Shown: positions 53,683-62,808, numbered from the stretch's first letter. The stretch is 64,000 nt of DNA from Streptococcus xiaochunlingii (GCF_006385805.1 NZ_VFSG01000001.1:1240001-1304000); one strand, 5' to 3'. A program made the numbers and translations. Notes: generated by a model not told the origin, from the letters alone.

Positions 53683-54205
53683 ACACAAGAACCTCCTGTA
53701 CTGGAATATCATGGGGGGCAGGTGCAAAGTCTACTTCCTGGCAAGCATAGATGGTGCTGACGGTCGCTCCGTCGAAATCTGTCAAATAGCGATCGTAATA
53801 GCCTCCACCATAGCCCAGCCGGTAGCCATCCTTTTGAAAGGCTACTCCAGGAACATGGATCAGATCAATCTCCGACTTATCTATTGCTTGGCTCCCATCC
53901 TCTGGTTCCAAGAGACCAAAGGCTGTTGGTTTCAACTTCTGCGGATCATAGACTGCAAATTCCATGCGCCCTTTGGGATAGGTCTTTGGGATGACAACCT
54001 GCTTGCCATCTTCTTGAGCTGCATCAATCAGAAAACTTGTATCCACCTCATGCGGGAAGGACAAATAGGTCGCAATCACGCTTGCTGCTTTGTAAGCTGG
54101 CAAAGAGCGCAACCGCTGGATCAAGGCTTGATCAGCCTTTCGCTTGTTCTCTCTCACCAAGCCTTTCATCTTCTTCAATACACTTTTTCGAATAGTTGCT
54201 TTCAT
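53666..54205 (-). CDS. 5-formyltetrahydrofolate cyclo-ligase
   Basis: A 179-residue enzyme that converts 5-formyl-THF with ATP to 5,10-methenyl-THF, recycling an inhibitory folate. It shows IATYLSFPHEVDT near residue 45, KTYPKGRMEFAVYD near 80, LLEPEDGSQ and the signature GYRLGYGGGYYDRYL near residue 130. ATG 54205 and an ATG at 54211 are both possible; GAGAG spacing favours 54205. It lies 13 nt after the M20 deacetylase gene in the dapH operon. Confidence 0.93.
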   Translation of the reverse strand: MKATIRKSVLKKMKGLVRENKRKADQALIQRLRSLPAYKAASVIATYLSFPHEVDTSFLIDAAQEDGKQVVIPKTYPKGRMEFAVYDPQKLKPTAFGLLEPEDGSQAIDKSEIDLIHVPGVAFQKDGYRLGYGGGYYDRYLTDFDGATVSTIYACQEVDFAPAPHDIPVQEVLVYGSTI

Positions 54206-54217
54206 TTCCATCTCTCT

Positions 54218-55351
54218 TTATTGGTTAGCTTTTATTTTTAAGAAAGGACTAATGGCTTTGACACCAAAGTGCAGGGCTTCTTCCTTGGGACTCATCTGAG
54301 GGTGATGAAGGGCATAAGGACTGTCCACTCCCAACCAGAACATGACCCCATCCACTTTTGACAAGAGATATCCAAAATCCTCTCCAGTCATGGCGGGTAG
54401 GATATCAATCAAGGTCACATCTTCTGCTTGATCAAAGAAGGTCATCAGTTCATCTGCCAAGTCTGGATTGTTTTCCACCGGCAAATAGCCCCCTTGCTTG
54501 AGTTCCAACTCTAGGTCCATATCAAAAGCATCTGCAATCCCTCTCGCAATCGTCTCGAGTCGTTTCTGGGTCAAGAGGTTCATTTCCATGGTCAGGGTCC
54601 GGATGGTCCCATGCAGAAAGGCCGTCTCTGCAATGACGTTATTGGTCGTCCCCGCATGCATGGAACCGAAGGTCACAACTGCCCCCTCGATAGGATCAAC
54701 ATTCCGGCTAACAATGGTTTGGACCTGGGTGACAAAATAGCTGGCAGCGACCAGGGCATCCTTGGCTTCATGGGGAAAGGCGGCGTGTCCTCCTTTTCCT
54801 TTAAAGGTCAGCTTCACTTCACAGGTCCCCGCAAAGAGCGTCCCCCGATTGGTCGCGATCTCGCCTACCTTTAAGTCTGGACGGACATGGAGGCCGTAGA
54901 ATTGATCGGGCAACCAGTCTCCAAAGGCCCCATCCTCATACATGAGCATGCCTCCAGCTTCATTTTCCTCGGCTGGTTGAAAGAGAAACAAGAGATTGTT
55001 CTTCGGTTGTACTTGGACCAGTTGCTCCAACAAGCCCAAGGCTAGGGTCATGTGAACATCATGGCCACAGGCATGCATCCAACCTTCGTGGCGGGAGGCA
55101 AAGTCAAGGCCAGTTTGCTCGATAATGGGCAGGCCATCGATATCGGTCCGCCAGCCAATGGTCTTTTCTGGATTGGAGCCCTTCAAAAAGACTAAGATTC
55201 CTGTCCGCCAGGTCCGCTGCTCGACGAACTCTTTTCCTTCGGTAATTTCAGCGATACGCTCCAAGAGATAGGCTTGTGTTTTGAATTCTTCTAGTCCAAT
55301 TTCTGGGATTTGATGCAGATCCCGTCGAATTTTTACTAAATCAAGTGTCAT
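54218..55351 (-). CDS. N-acetyldiaminopimelate deacetylase (M20 family)
   Basis: A 377-residue metallopeptidase-fold deacylase. The M20D pattern is visible: [15 protein letters not shown] at the N-terminus, [16 protein letters not shown] near residue 92, [13 protein letters not shown] near 130, the dimerisation-domain segment [15 protein letters not shown] near 185 and [12 protein letters not shown] near 335. In the acetyl branch of lysine/diaminopimelate synthesis it acts two steps after DapH, whose gene is 63 nt upstream. The pairing with dapH supports this role over general amidohydrolases. Confidence 0.9.
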   Translation of the reverse strand: MTLDLVKIRRDLHQIPEIGLEEFKTQAYLLERIAEITEGKEFVEQRTWRTGILVFLKGSNPEKTIGWRTDIDGLPIIEQTGLDFASRHEGWMHACGHDVHMTLALGLLEQLVQVQPKNNLLFLFQPAEENEAGGMLMYEDGAFGDWLPDQFYGLHVRPDLKVGEIATNRGTLFAGTCEVKLTFKGKGGHAAFPHEAKDALVAASYFVTQVQTIVSRNVDPIEGAVVTFGSMHAGTTNNVIAETAFLHGTIRTLTMEMNLLTQKRLETIARGIADAFDMDLELELKQGGYLPVENNPDLADELMTFFDQAEDVTLIDILPAMTGEDFGYLLSKVDGVMFWLGVDSPYALHHPQMSPKEEALHFGVKAISPFLKIKANQ

Positions 55352-55414
55352 ATCCATCTTCCTCTTTTGAGAAGAAGCCGAGGTATCCCCCAGCTTCCTT
55401 TTCTTATTCCTCTA

Positions 55415-56113
55415 TTAAAGGTTACGCAAGGCATCCTCAAGTGCTGTTTTTTGTTGCGTCTGTTCGTCAATCGTCTTGATCACGCGCGCAGGCACACCTG
55501 CTACTACTACATTTTCAGGCACATCTTGGGTAACAATCGCACCCGCAGCTACGACGGAGCCATTACCAACTTGAACCCCTTCTATGACGACGGCGTTGGC
55601 TCCCACCAAAACGTTGTCCCCGATACGAACTGGTTCTGCAGAGGCTGGCTCAATGACACCTGCAAGGACTGCTCCTGCTCCGATATGGCTATTTTTACCA
55701 ACCGTTGCACGGCCACCAAGAATAGCCCCCATATCGATCATGGTCCCCGCACCAATTTCAGCCCCGATATTGATGACGGCTCCCATCATGATTACCGCAT
55801 TGTCTTCAATGGTCACCTGATCTCGAATGATCGCACCCGGTTCAATCCGGGCATTCAAATAACGCTTGTCCAGCAAAGGTACCGCTGAATTGCGACCATC
55901 TTGCTCTACGATATAGTCTTTGTTTTCTGTTAAGTTGGCAAGAAGGGGCTCTATCTCTTTCCAGTCTCCAAATAGGACATTGCCTAGCTTTACAACGGAT
56001 GCTGGAAGCTCTCCTGCCAATTCCCCTTCAAAGGTCACTTTTACGTTGGTTTTCTTTTCTGCATTGCCGATAAAGGCGATAATTTCTTGTGCAGTCATTT
56101 TTTGTGCAGTCAT
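55415..56113 (-). CDS. dapH: 2,3,4,5-tetrahydropyridine-2,6-dicarboxylate N-acetyltransferase
   Basis: A 232-residue enzyme of the acetylase branch of DAP/lysine synthesis. The N-terminal third is a small alpha/beta domain ([20 protein letters not shown]). The rest is a left-handed beta-helix built from hexapeptides such as [20 protein letters not shown] and [15 protein letters not shown], with a C-terminal helix ending [11 protein letters not shown]. It heads the operon dapH-deacetylase-cyclo-ligase-rhomboid. A TATAAT box on the minus strand at 56185-56190 precedes it. Confidence 0.95.
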   Translation of the reverse strand: MTAQKMTAQEIIAFIGNAEKKTNVKVTFEGELAGELPASVVKLGNVLFGDWKEIEPLLANLTENKDYIVEQDGRNSAVPLLDKRYLNARIEPGAIIRDQVTIEDNAVIMMGAVINIGAEIGAGTMIDMGAILGGRATVGKNSHIGAGAVLAGVIEPASAEPVRIGDNVLVGANAVVIEGVQVGNGSVVAAGAIVTQDVPENVVVAGVPARVIKTIDEQTQQKTALEDALRNL

Positions 56114-56184
56114 GGCGATACCTCTTGTTCTATGTAGTCAGTCCTCTAGGAAGATAGGCTCCTTTTGAACTCTTTGATTTTACT

Positions 56185-56190
56185 ATTATA
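56185..56190 (-). promoter_or_regulatory. -10 box of the dapH operon promoter
   Basis: GCTATAATAG on the minus strand gives a perfect TATAAT at 56185-56190, about 75 nt before the dapH ATG. No clear -35 box. Confidence 0.55.
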
Positions 56191-56261
56191 GCATAATTTA
56201 ATGGACACACTAAATCGCGACCTAGTCAAATGGTTACAGTTAGTTCCTGTCATTTTGGTTC

Positions 56262-57242
56262 CTATTGGACCACTATTTTTTTCAATCGGTATTGATCCGA
56301 ATTTTCGTTAAAATACAAATAGACTCGTTTGCTATCTGTAGTTGAATAGACTAGAGCGATGGTATCCACTTCTCCAGGATTGAGAATAATAAAAATCATG
56401 GAATCTGGATTTCCCAATTGAGAAGCTGCTTCTCGGATCTCCATCCCTTCTTGCCCATCCTGAGGCATCAGAGCTTGAAATTCATCTGTGGTTTTGGTAG
56501 GTTCACCTAGCTTACTTTTATTGTTACCTACACTTAAACTAGTTATCTTTTCTGTATCATCAATCTTCTTAAAACTAATATAAACAAAACCAAATTGATC
56601 TGGCTGTTTATAGGTTAAATGTGTGCCTTGTTGTTCTGGGCTAAAATAGGAATAATTACCATTCCAAGCTTTCCCAAAGTGTTCAACCGTTTCCTCCGGC
56701 GTTACAAACTCTAATTTCTTATGATGGATCAAGTTCAGCAACTCGTCCAAACTAAAAGAGTGAACGCCATTGTTTTCATCCACATAGGGAGAATTTTCGG
56801 ATGTCAGCTGCTTCGATTTCTTTTCTGACTCACTCTTCTCTTCCTTTGTTTGGCTAGAAGATTCTGATGGTTGGCTAGAGGAGGCAGATGATTGTTTAGA
56901 GGATGTTGAACTGAAAGAATGACGGTCCTGTTTTTTACTTACTGTGCTATCCTGCTCTGTCTTATTGAGAAAACTGCTTACATAACCAAGCGCTATAATG
57001 GAGAGACTAAAGACGATAACCATCCCCACAGCAACTGCAAAAAGAGAACCAAAACGGGGCAAGCCCGCTCCTCGAAAAGCATCCTCACGGACACTTCTCT
57101 TTACCCCTTTTTGATAGCTCCGAAGACTGGGACTTTCAAAAGCTTCTCCTTCAGGCCCACGATCCGAAAAGACCTCAGACACTTCCCGATTCCTACTTGG
57201 GAACCTAGTCCATTCTCTTTGAATCTGTCTACCTTTTTCCAT
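56262..57242 (-). CDS. single-pass membrane protein with BLIP-like domains, paralogue 1
   Basis: A 326-residue protein, function unknown. A basic, Arg-rich cytoplasmic N-terminus (about 66 residues) precedes one membrane helix (SLFAVAVGMVIVFSLSIIALGYV, split as residues 66-88). A Ser/Lys-rich extracellular linker runs to about 150. Two BLIP/SmpA-like repeats follow: FSLDELLNLIHHKKLEF with TPEETVEHFGKAW, and a second half with LGNPDSMIFIILNP. It is third in the run 58743-56262, 21 nt after paralogue 2. It shares topology and the helix-loop-beta repeat pattern with four neighbours. No catalytic residues are apparent. Confidence 0.65.
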   Translation of the reverse strand: MEKGRQIQREWTRFPSRNREVSEVFSDRGPEGEAFESPSLRSYQKGVKRSVREDAFRGAGLPRFGSLFAVAVGMVIVFSLSIIALGYVSSFLNKTEQDSTVSKKQDRHSFSSTSSKQSSASSSQPSESSSQTKEEKSESEKKSKQLTSENSPYVDENNGVHSFSLDELLNLIHHKKLEFVTPEETVEHFGKAWNGNYSYFSPEQQGTHLTYKQPDQFGFVYISFKKIDDTEKITSLSVGNNKSKLGEPTKTTDEFQALMPQDGQEGMEIREAASQLGNPDSMIFIILNPGEVDTIALVYSTTDSKRVYLYFNENSDQYRLKKIVVQ

Positions 57243-57263
57243 TCCATTTTCCCTTCTTTTTAC

Positions 57264-58001
57264 TTAACTTTGTTTCTTAGGATCTAGTTGACTCTTGCGC
57301 AACAAGGAATAGGAACCGTCTACATGTTCCAGCTCCAATAAATAAGTTTTTCCCTTCTCATCCTGATAGGATAATTGAAAACCTTCCTGTTCAGGCCCGA
57401 TCTGGCGTCGGACGAAGGATTGTAGGCCCTGATAGTTGGCTAACAATGCCTTAAGATCTATCTTTTCTCCAGGCTCCAAACCTTGATAAACCTTTTCTGA
57501 AAAAGCTTTTTTCCCCTCCCGATTTAGATTGGCCAGACTCGCGTCAATCTCTTCTAGCAGATAGCTCCCATCTGCCCCCTTGCTAAAAAGCAAACGGATG
57601 GAGGCTCCCTTTCCTCTGTCGTCCCATCGATAGAGAAGAGAGAGACTGGGTTGCTTGCTTGCTGTAGATTGAAAGAGGACTTTCTCTTGGGGGTGGCCCA
57701 TCTCCTTCAGAAGGGTCTCCAGGCGACTTCCAGTCTGCTTCAGGCTACCGTTTTGGTTCTTTATCGATAGAGGAATGTGCTCGATCTGTTCCAAGGTCCA
57801 TGACGAATCCTTTTTTTCATTCGTTTCTTTTAAGAGTCGCTCCCCTTGAAATTCTTTCGCTTTAAAAGTTGACAAGTTCCTTATTTCGCTTATCGCTGTA
57901 GAACTTTTCGGTGGATGACTAAGGACCTCTAACCCCATCCCTAGGAGGAGCGCTAGCAGCAGGAGACTAGGAATTGTTAACTTCTTGATGACTGTATCCA
58001 T
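57264..58001 (-). CDS. single-pass membrane protein with BLIP-like domains, paralogue 2
   Basis: A 245-residue protein with a short N-terminus (KKL) and one membrane helix or uncleaved signal at residues 8-27 (SLLLLALLLGMGLEVL). The rest is extracellular. Two BLIP-like repeats are recognisable: WTLEQIEHIPLSIK with SRLETLLKEMGHPQ, and the second LKALLANYQGLQSFVRRQIG. Each ends in a strand-rich part (SLSLLYRWDD; FQLSYQDEKG). The ATG is preceded by AGGAGG that overlaps the end of paralogue 3. Function unknown. Confidence 0.65.
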   Translation of the reverse strand: MDTVIKKLTIPSLLLLALLLGMGLEVLSHPPKSSTAISEIRNLSTFKAKEFQGERLLKETNEKKDSSWTLEQIEHIPLSIKNQNGSLKQTGSRLETLLKEMGHPQEKVLFQSTASKQPSLSLLYRWDDRGKGASIRLLFSKGADGSYLLEEIDASLANLNREGKKAFSEKVYQGLEPGEKIDLKALLANYQGLQSFVRRQIGPEQEGFQLSYQDEKGKTYLLELEHVDGSYSLLRKSQLDPKKQS

Positions 58002-58011
58002 TTACTCCTCC

Positions 58012-58743
58012 TTATTCGACCTTGACTAGATGATAGCGAGCATCATTTTGGGCTTGCAAAGTGAGAAAGACGAGCCCCTCTTGTGCACGGTAGGTCAGGA
58101 CTATAGCCGTTTTGCCATCCTTATGATTCAAAAGCAATGATTGTGGCAAGCCTATCTTTTGTAAAATGTCTTCAAGCTTCATGCCGGTTTTCTCTTTCCC
58201 ACTAGCAAGATTGGTAAAGGCTACCTTTTTCAGCTGTTTACTTTCCAGATGATCCTTAGAAGTTGGCTGATAGCCCTGAATAGCCGTTAGATAGTAGCCA
58301 TCCTTCATATGGGTAAATTCAAATTGGTATCTATCTCGTCCATCTTGTGTCGTTCCATAGCTTAGACGAAGGAGCTGCGTTGTAGCTTTTGACTCGAGTC
58401 GAGCTTGCTTGGCTCCCCCTAATTTTTTAACCAGAGCCTCTGGTGTCGTCCCCTTGGTGCTTGGACCACCAGTCGCATCTCCTATTTTAAACTCCAGCAA
58501 CTCCTCCAAATTCACCCCAACTTCTGGGTGATCTGATTTCGCCAGGAAGTCCTGCAGATAAGCTTCTTCCTGATGAAAGGTCACTTGCTGGTCTGTATTC
58601 AGCTGTTCTTGTGGCCTCCCAGAAGCAGCAAGCTCATAGCCTACTCCCAGCATTGCGAGGATTCCTAAAACAATCCCTCTTTTTTGGATGAAAACCAGGA
58701 GGGCCTTCAGATGTTTTCTTATTGTTTCCTTTACATTATCCAT
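58012..58743 (-). CDS. single-pass membrane protein with BLIP-like domains, paralogue 3
   Basis: About 243 residues from ATG 58743; an in-frame TTG at 58776 is an alternative. A basic N-terminus and one membrane helix (residues 20-40, RGIVLGILAMLGVGYEL) precede two extracellular BLIP-like repeats. The first reads VNLEELLEFKIGDATGG with TPEALVKKLGGAK and a strand part ending GYYLTAIQGY. The second reads MKLEDILQKIGLPQSLL. The ATG has no ribosome-binding site, but a short upstream frame starting GTG 58784 (AAAGGA upstream) ends at 58731 and overlaps the start, suggesting translational coupling. Function unknown. Confidence 0.65.
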   Translation of the reverse strand: MDNVKETIRKHLKALLVFIQKRGIVLGILAMLGVGYELAASGRPQEQLNTDQQVTFHQEEAYLQDFLAKSDHPEVGVNLEELLEFKIGDATGGPSTKGTTPEALVKKLGGAKQARLESKATTQLLRLSYGTTQDGRDRYQFEFTHMKDGYYLTAIQGYQPTSKDHLESKQLKKVAFTNLASGKEKTGMKLEDILQKIGLPQSLLLNHKDGKTAIVLTYRAQEGLVFLTLQAQNDARYHLVKVE

Positions 58744-58847
58744 TCTGTGATCGAATCTGTATCCCTTTCCGTCCAACTGTTCACGCCTATTTCCTTTAGC
58801 AACATATCCTACTATACCATAAATAGCCAGTCCTAGCTAGAATAGAG

Positions 58848-59028
58848 AAGAGAGTGGGACAGAAATCGGTAATTCGTTAGAATTCGATTTCGTCGTCCCA
58901 CCTCCGCACAGTTGAGTAGGGCTGTAAAAGCTGATGAAATCAGCGTAGTAGAGCCCATTCAACCACTGCGTCTTGCTCGACAATCCAAAAATAATTGAGA
59001 GGCTAGGACTTTTGTCCCAGCCTCTTTT
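58848..59028 (-). repeat. 182-bp three-hairpin dispersed repeat, copy 3 (inverted)
   Basis: The reverse complement of this stretch matches 26737-26918 and 49996-50178 over its full length. It separates paralogue 3 from paralogue 4 in the BLIP-like cluster and lies about 70 nt after the paralogue 4 stop, so it may end that transcript. Confidence 0.85.
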
Positions 59029-59098
59029 TCTAGCTTTAGGAAAGTTGAGTTTCTTCCTTTCTTTTCCCTACCATTGTGAGGCAGGAAAGTGACCAATC

Positions 59099-59902
59099 TT
59101 AGTCGTCACCTTTTTTAGCAAGAAGGAAATCGCCGTCTGATTGTTTCACAAACGTTAACTTATATTGGTCTGAAGTTGAAGATTTAAAACGGATTGTCAT
59201 GGTAGTCACAATATCATTAGTTTTGTAGTCTTCATCTGCAGACAAGGAGAGAGAATAAATGGTATTATCTTTCAACACTTCCTTGTAAGAAACGCCATCC
59301 TTACCAGTTTTGGAATCCCCGACTTTAAGCTTGTCATAGTAAGAAGAGGTCATGAAATTGTCCTCAGCTTCGTTATAATCCCCTGAATAATAGAGGTCCT
59401 GTAAATAATAGGTATCCCCCTCTTTCTTAAAGGTCAATCTCATATCACGAACGGTATGGTATTGAGAATAGGTATCATCCTGATCTTCTTTTAACTCGCC
59501 CCACTCTAAATCAATGAGATCTCTTCTAAATGAACCTTGTAAAGCTTTTCCGTGCTTATCCACAACATCTTCAATGGATGTTCCCAAATTTGAAGTTGAG
59601 TAAGTACCAAGCTCGAGGTCAGCCAAATCAGTAATGTTCCATGTAAAATCAGTATCTTCTGGATCAATATACTTTCCAGACTGATCGCGTTTTGATTCCC
59701 CTGCATCAGCTTTCGGATGAAGGGCAGGATAGGAACTTTTAGCACTATTTGCTGCACCCATAGAATGGCCGACGAAGAGACCGATAATGACTCCTAAGAC
59801 CGCAAAGCCACTAATACAAGCAATTAACAGACCTTTCCCTGGCTTCTTTTGATCACCAGTTTCTGGCACACCAAATGGTGCCTGTGATTGATTCGTATTC
59901 AT
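59099..59902 (-). CDS. single-pass membrane protein with BLIP-like domains, paralogue 4
   Basis: A 267-residue protein. The cytoplasmic N-terminus (about 25 residues) has the QAPFGVPE motif shared with paralogue 5. One membrane helix follows at about 27-50 (LLIACISGFAVLGVIIGLFVG). The extracellular part has a linker and two BLIP-like repeats: FTWNITDLADLELGTY with TSIEDVVDKHGKAL, and YDKLKVGDSKTGKDGVSYK with KEVLKDNTIYSLSL. It ends DFLLAKKGDD. It lies 21 nt after paralogue 5, forming a pair. Function unknown. Confidence 0.65.
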   Translation of the reverse strand: MNTNQSQAPFGVPETGDQKKPGKGLLIACISGFAVLGVIIGLFVGHSMGAANSAKSSYPALHPKADAGESKRDQSGKYIDPEDTDFTWNITDLADLELGTYSTSNLGTSIEDVVDKHGKALQGSFRRDLIDLEWGELKEDQDDTYSQYHTVRDMRLTFKKEGDTYYLQDLYYSGDYNEAEDNFMTSSYYDKLKVGDSKTGKDGVSYKEVLKDNTIYSLSLSADEDYKTNDIVTTMTIRFKSSTSDQYKLTFVKQSDGDFLLAKKGDD

Positions 59903-59923
59903 CTTTCATCTATCTCCTCTATA

Positions 59924-61132
59924 TTAAAAACGTTCTGGACCAATGTATAAGAAGTCCCCATCTGGTTGTGCTAAGAAGCGTAATGTCTTATAATCGTCTC
60001 CCACTTTAAGGTTGATCTTTGCAACCACTCGAGTAGAGTCATACTCTTCTCCATCAGCAGTGATTTTTGTCTCTGTACCTATTTGAACATTTTGTTTATG
60101 TTTCTTCAAAACTTCCAATAAGGAGGTTCCACCTTTACCAGTTTTCTTATCTCCTTTTTTCAGATCTTTGAATTCTTTCGTGCTCATCTCACGATCTGTA
60201 GAAGTATCTTCATCTTCGTCGTCTTCACTCGCATAGACTTCTTCCAAGTTAAAGGCTTCTACAGATTTCAAATAATAGTTGCCATCCACTTTTTCAAATT
60301 TGAAATAAACATTCTGGTGAGAGGCGTTCTTTGCACGATCCCAAGTAAGAGTCATGCCTTTCTTTTCATAATCGACACTGGTAGCCAATCCATAAGTTTC
60401 AACAATCTGATCAGCAGTCAAGCCATAACCGTCCTTGTTGCTATAACTTAATGCAGCAAGGTCTTTTAGGGTCCAAGTAAAGATAACCTCATCCTTTTCT
60501 GTAATAAAGCCTGTCTTTGTTTTCTTAGCTTCTTCACTAGCACGGTCTAATCGTTTGGTACGTTTGGCATCTGCTTGAGGCTTAGATGAATGTCCCCAGA
60601 AATAGCCAGCTCCGCCACCGATCAAGCCACCAAGAAAGAGGGCAAGAATAGAAAAGACGATAAAGTTAGTCCGTCCACTCTTCGGTTTTGGCTGAACATT
60701 CCATTGTGATTGAAAGGCTTGAGGGTTCCCTTGTTGGTAGAAAGGATTGTTTTCTACCTGTGGCGCTTGATTTTGGAAAAATTGTTCCTGTCCTCCAGTT
60801 TGTGGTCCTTCTACTGGAGAAGACTGTTGGAAGCCTTGCGCTCCTGGTGCACCAAATGGCTCATAAGCTGTTTGGCCATTTTGTACTCCAAAAGGGTCTT
60901 GGAAGTTTTGGCCCATTGAATCTTCAAGAGGTTCTTGAGCAGCCTGCCCCCCTTGTGCTCCAAAAGGGTCTTGGACGGTTTGACCCGTTTGGGCTTCAAG
61001 AGGTGGTTGAACAGTTTGTTCGTTTTGTGCTCCAAAAGGCTCTTGAACAGTTTGTCCCTCTTGTGTTCCAAAAGGCTCTTGAACAGTTTGTCCCTCTTGT
61101 GTTCCAAAAGATGTCTTGTCTTCTGTTGTCAT
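59924..61132 (-). CDS. single-pass membrane protein with BLIP-like domains and Gln-rich cytoplasmic repeats, paralogue 5
   Basis: A 402-residue protein. Residues about 9-100 are a cytoplasmic, disordered region with about eight imperfect 11-12-residue repeats (EGQTVQEPFGTQ type). One membrane helix at about 155-178 (FIVFSILALFLGGLIGGGAGY) follows. The extracellular part has two BLIP-like repeats: FTWTLKDLAALSYSNKDGYG with TADQIVETYGLAT, and FKDLKKGDKKTGKGG with SLLEVLKKHKQNV. It ends GDFLYIGPERF, much like paralogue 4. It has AAAGGAG before ATG. The repeats may be a protein-interaction or phosphorylation segment. Function unknown. Confidence 0.65.
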   Translation of the reverse strand: MTTEDKTSFGTQEGQTVQEPFGTQEGQTVQEPFGAQNEQTVQPPLEAQTGQTVQDPFGAQGGQAAQEPLEDSMGQNFQDPFGVQNGQTAYEPFGAPGAQGFQQSSPVEGPQTGGQEQFFQNQAPQVENNPFYQQGNPQAFQSQWNVQPKPKSGRTNFIVFSILALFLGGLIGGGAGYFWGHSSKPQADAKRTKRLDRASEEAKKTKTGFITEKDEVIFTWTLKDLAALSYSNKDGYGLTADQIVETYGLATSVDYEKKGMTLTWDRAKNASHQNVYFKFEKVDGNYYLKSVEAFNLEEVYASEDDEDEDTSTDREMSTKEFKDLKKGDKKTGKGGTSLLEVLKKHKQNVQIGTETKITADGEEYDSTRVVAKINLKVGDDYKTLRFLAQPDGDFLYIGPERF

Positions 61133-61210
61133 AATCTCTCCTTTACTAACAACCTTCGCTTATCGTTCTTTCTACTTTTTTGTGATCATAGTTTGACGTG
61201 CAAAGTATAA

Positions 61211-61230
61211 ATATAGTAGTTCTACTATAT
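61211..61230. promoter_or_regulatory. 20-bp palindrome upstream of paralogue 5
   Basis: ATATAGTAG and CTACTATAT are perfect inverted repeats with a TT centre. It overlaps possible -10 elements about 80 nt before the ATG of 61132 and looks like an operator for a dimeric repressor. No matching regulator is known to me. Confidence 0.4.
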
Positions 61231-61278
61231 CATAAAACAGTCTATTTTTCCACCTCATTCTGAGATATGGAAAGCGAT

Positions 61279-61308
61279 TAAAAAACGACCTCTTTCGAGA
61301 TCGTTTTG
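61279..61308 (-). terminator. intrinsic terminator after pgi
   Basis: AAAACGATCTC and GAGGTCGTTTT pair around GAAA on the minus strand, followed by TT. Confidence 0.88.
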
Positions 61309-61316
61309 TCTGTCTA

Positions 61317-62666
61317 TTATAGACGAGCGTTGAGTTCTTTGCTCAATTCTTCAAATCCTGGTTTACCAAGAAGGGCAAACATGTTACATTTGTAAGCTTC
61401 AACACCTGGTTGGTCAAATGGGTTGATAGCGTTCAAGTAACCTGAAAGGGCGATGGCCAATTCGAAGAAGTAGATAGTGTATCCAAGAGTGAAGGCATCT
61501 TGCTCAGGAAGAGTCACGTACATGTTTGGCACGTCACCGTCAGTGTGGGCAAGAAGAACACCGTCAGTCGCTTTTTTGTTAACGAAGTCAACGTCTTTTC
61601 CTTGGAGGTATCCAAGTCCGTCAAGGTCTTCTTCCAATGTAGGGATAATCACGTTCTTACGTGGTTTGTCAACACGAACAACTGTTTCAAACATGATACG
61701 AGTTCCTTCTTGGATAAATTGACCCAATGAGTGCAAGTCTGTTGAGAAGTTAGCTGAAGTTGGGTAAATACCTTTTTGGTCTTTACCTTCTGACTCACCA
61801 GCCAATTGTTTCCACCATTCTGAGAAGTATTGAAGAGATGGCTCGTAGTTTACCAAGATTTCAGTTGCATAGCCTTTACGGTAAAGGATGTTACGAACTG
61901 CAGCATATTGGTAAGCTTCATTTTCAGCAATCTTATCTGAAGTGTAGTCTTTACGAGCTGCGTTCGCACCTTCCATAAGGGCTTTAATATCTGCTCCTGA
62001 TGCAGCGATTGGAAGCAATCCAACTGCTGTCAATACTGAGAAGCGTCCACCGATGTCATCTGGGACTACAAATGTTTCCCAACCATTAGCATCTGCTTCA
62101 ACCTTAACAGCACCTTTTTGGCGGTCAGTTGTTGCGTAGATCCGTTTGTTAGCTTCTTCTTGACCGTATTTCTTAACCAAGAGTTCTTTAAAGACACGGA
62201 AAGCGATGGCTGGTTCAGTTGTTGTACCTGATTTAGAAATCACATTGACTGAGAAGTCTTTATCTGCAACATACTCTACTAAGTCAGCAAGGTAAGTTGA
62301 TGAGATTGAGTTTCCAGCATAAAGGATTTGTGGAGCTTTGCGTTCTTCTTTTGTTTGCAAGTTTGCAAAGTGGTGGTTCAAGAAGTCAATGGCAGCTTTC
62401 GCTCCAAGGTATGATCCACCAATACCGATAACGACCAAAACATCACTGTCTGCTTTGATTTGCTCAGCAGCTTTCAAGATGCGGTCAAATTCTTCGCGGT
62501 CGTAGTTTTCAGGAAGGTCCAACCAACCCAAGAAGTCGCTACCAGCACCAGTTCCTTTACGGATCAATTCGTCTGCTGCTGTAACTTGTGCTTGCATGTA
62601 TTCCACTTCATGTGGTGCAACAAATTTGTCTAATACTTTTGAATAATCAAATTTAATATGTGACAT
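61317..62666 (-). CDS. pgi: glucose-6-phosphate isomerase
   Basis: A 449-residue glycolytic enzyme, full length. Visible signatures are [17 protein letters not shown] near residue 79, [16 protein letters not shown] near 145, [14 protein letters not shown] near 203 and a C-terminal QPGVEAYK motif. It is a single-gene unit between terminators. Candidate cre sites lie about 130-140 nt upstream, so catabolite control is possible. Confidence 0.96.
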   Translation of the reverse strand: MSHIKFDYSKVLDKFVAPHEVEYMQAQVTAADELIRKGTGAGSDFLGWLDLPENYDREEFDRILKAAEQIKADSDVLVVIGIGGSYLGAKAAIDFLNHHFANLQTKEERKAPQILYAGNSISSTYLADLVEYVADKDFSVNVISKSGTTTEPAIAFRVFKELLVKKYGQEEANKRIYATTDRQKGAVKVEADANGWETFVVPDDIGGRFSVLTAVGLLPIAASGADIKALMEGANAARKDYTSDKIAENEAYQYAAVRNILYRKGYATEILVNYEPSLQYFSEWWKQLAGESEGKDQKGIYPTSANFSTDLHSLGQFIQEGTRIMFETVVRVDKPRKNVIIPTLEEDLDGLGYLQGKDVDFVNKKATDGVLLAHTDGDVPNMYVTLPEQDAFTLGYTIYFFELAIALSGYLNAINPFDQPGVEAYKCNMFALLGKPGFEELSKELNARL

Positions 62667-62793
62667 AGTATTCCTCCAAAATTTCTTCTTCTCTATGATA
62701 TCGCTTTACCGGGATTTAATCAAGGGAAACCACCCTGTAAAACGTTTTCATTTGCTAATTTTTTTATTTTCACAAATCAAGAAACGACGCAAT

Positions 62794-62808
62794 AGCAATC
62801 GTTTGCAT
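62794..62808. promoter_or_regulatory. cre-like site upstream of pgi
   Basis: On the minus strand ATGCAAACGATTGCT fits WTGNAANCGNWNNCW at every fixed position. A weaker palindrome TGAAAACGTTTTACA lies at 62738-62752. Confidence 0.5.

Noticed and set aside
61271..61284. cre-like GGAAAGCGATTAAA downstream of pgi
   Set aside because: Two mismatches to the consensus and located at a gene end beside a terminator.
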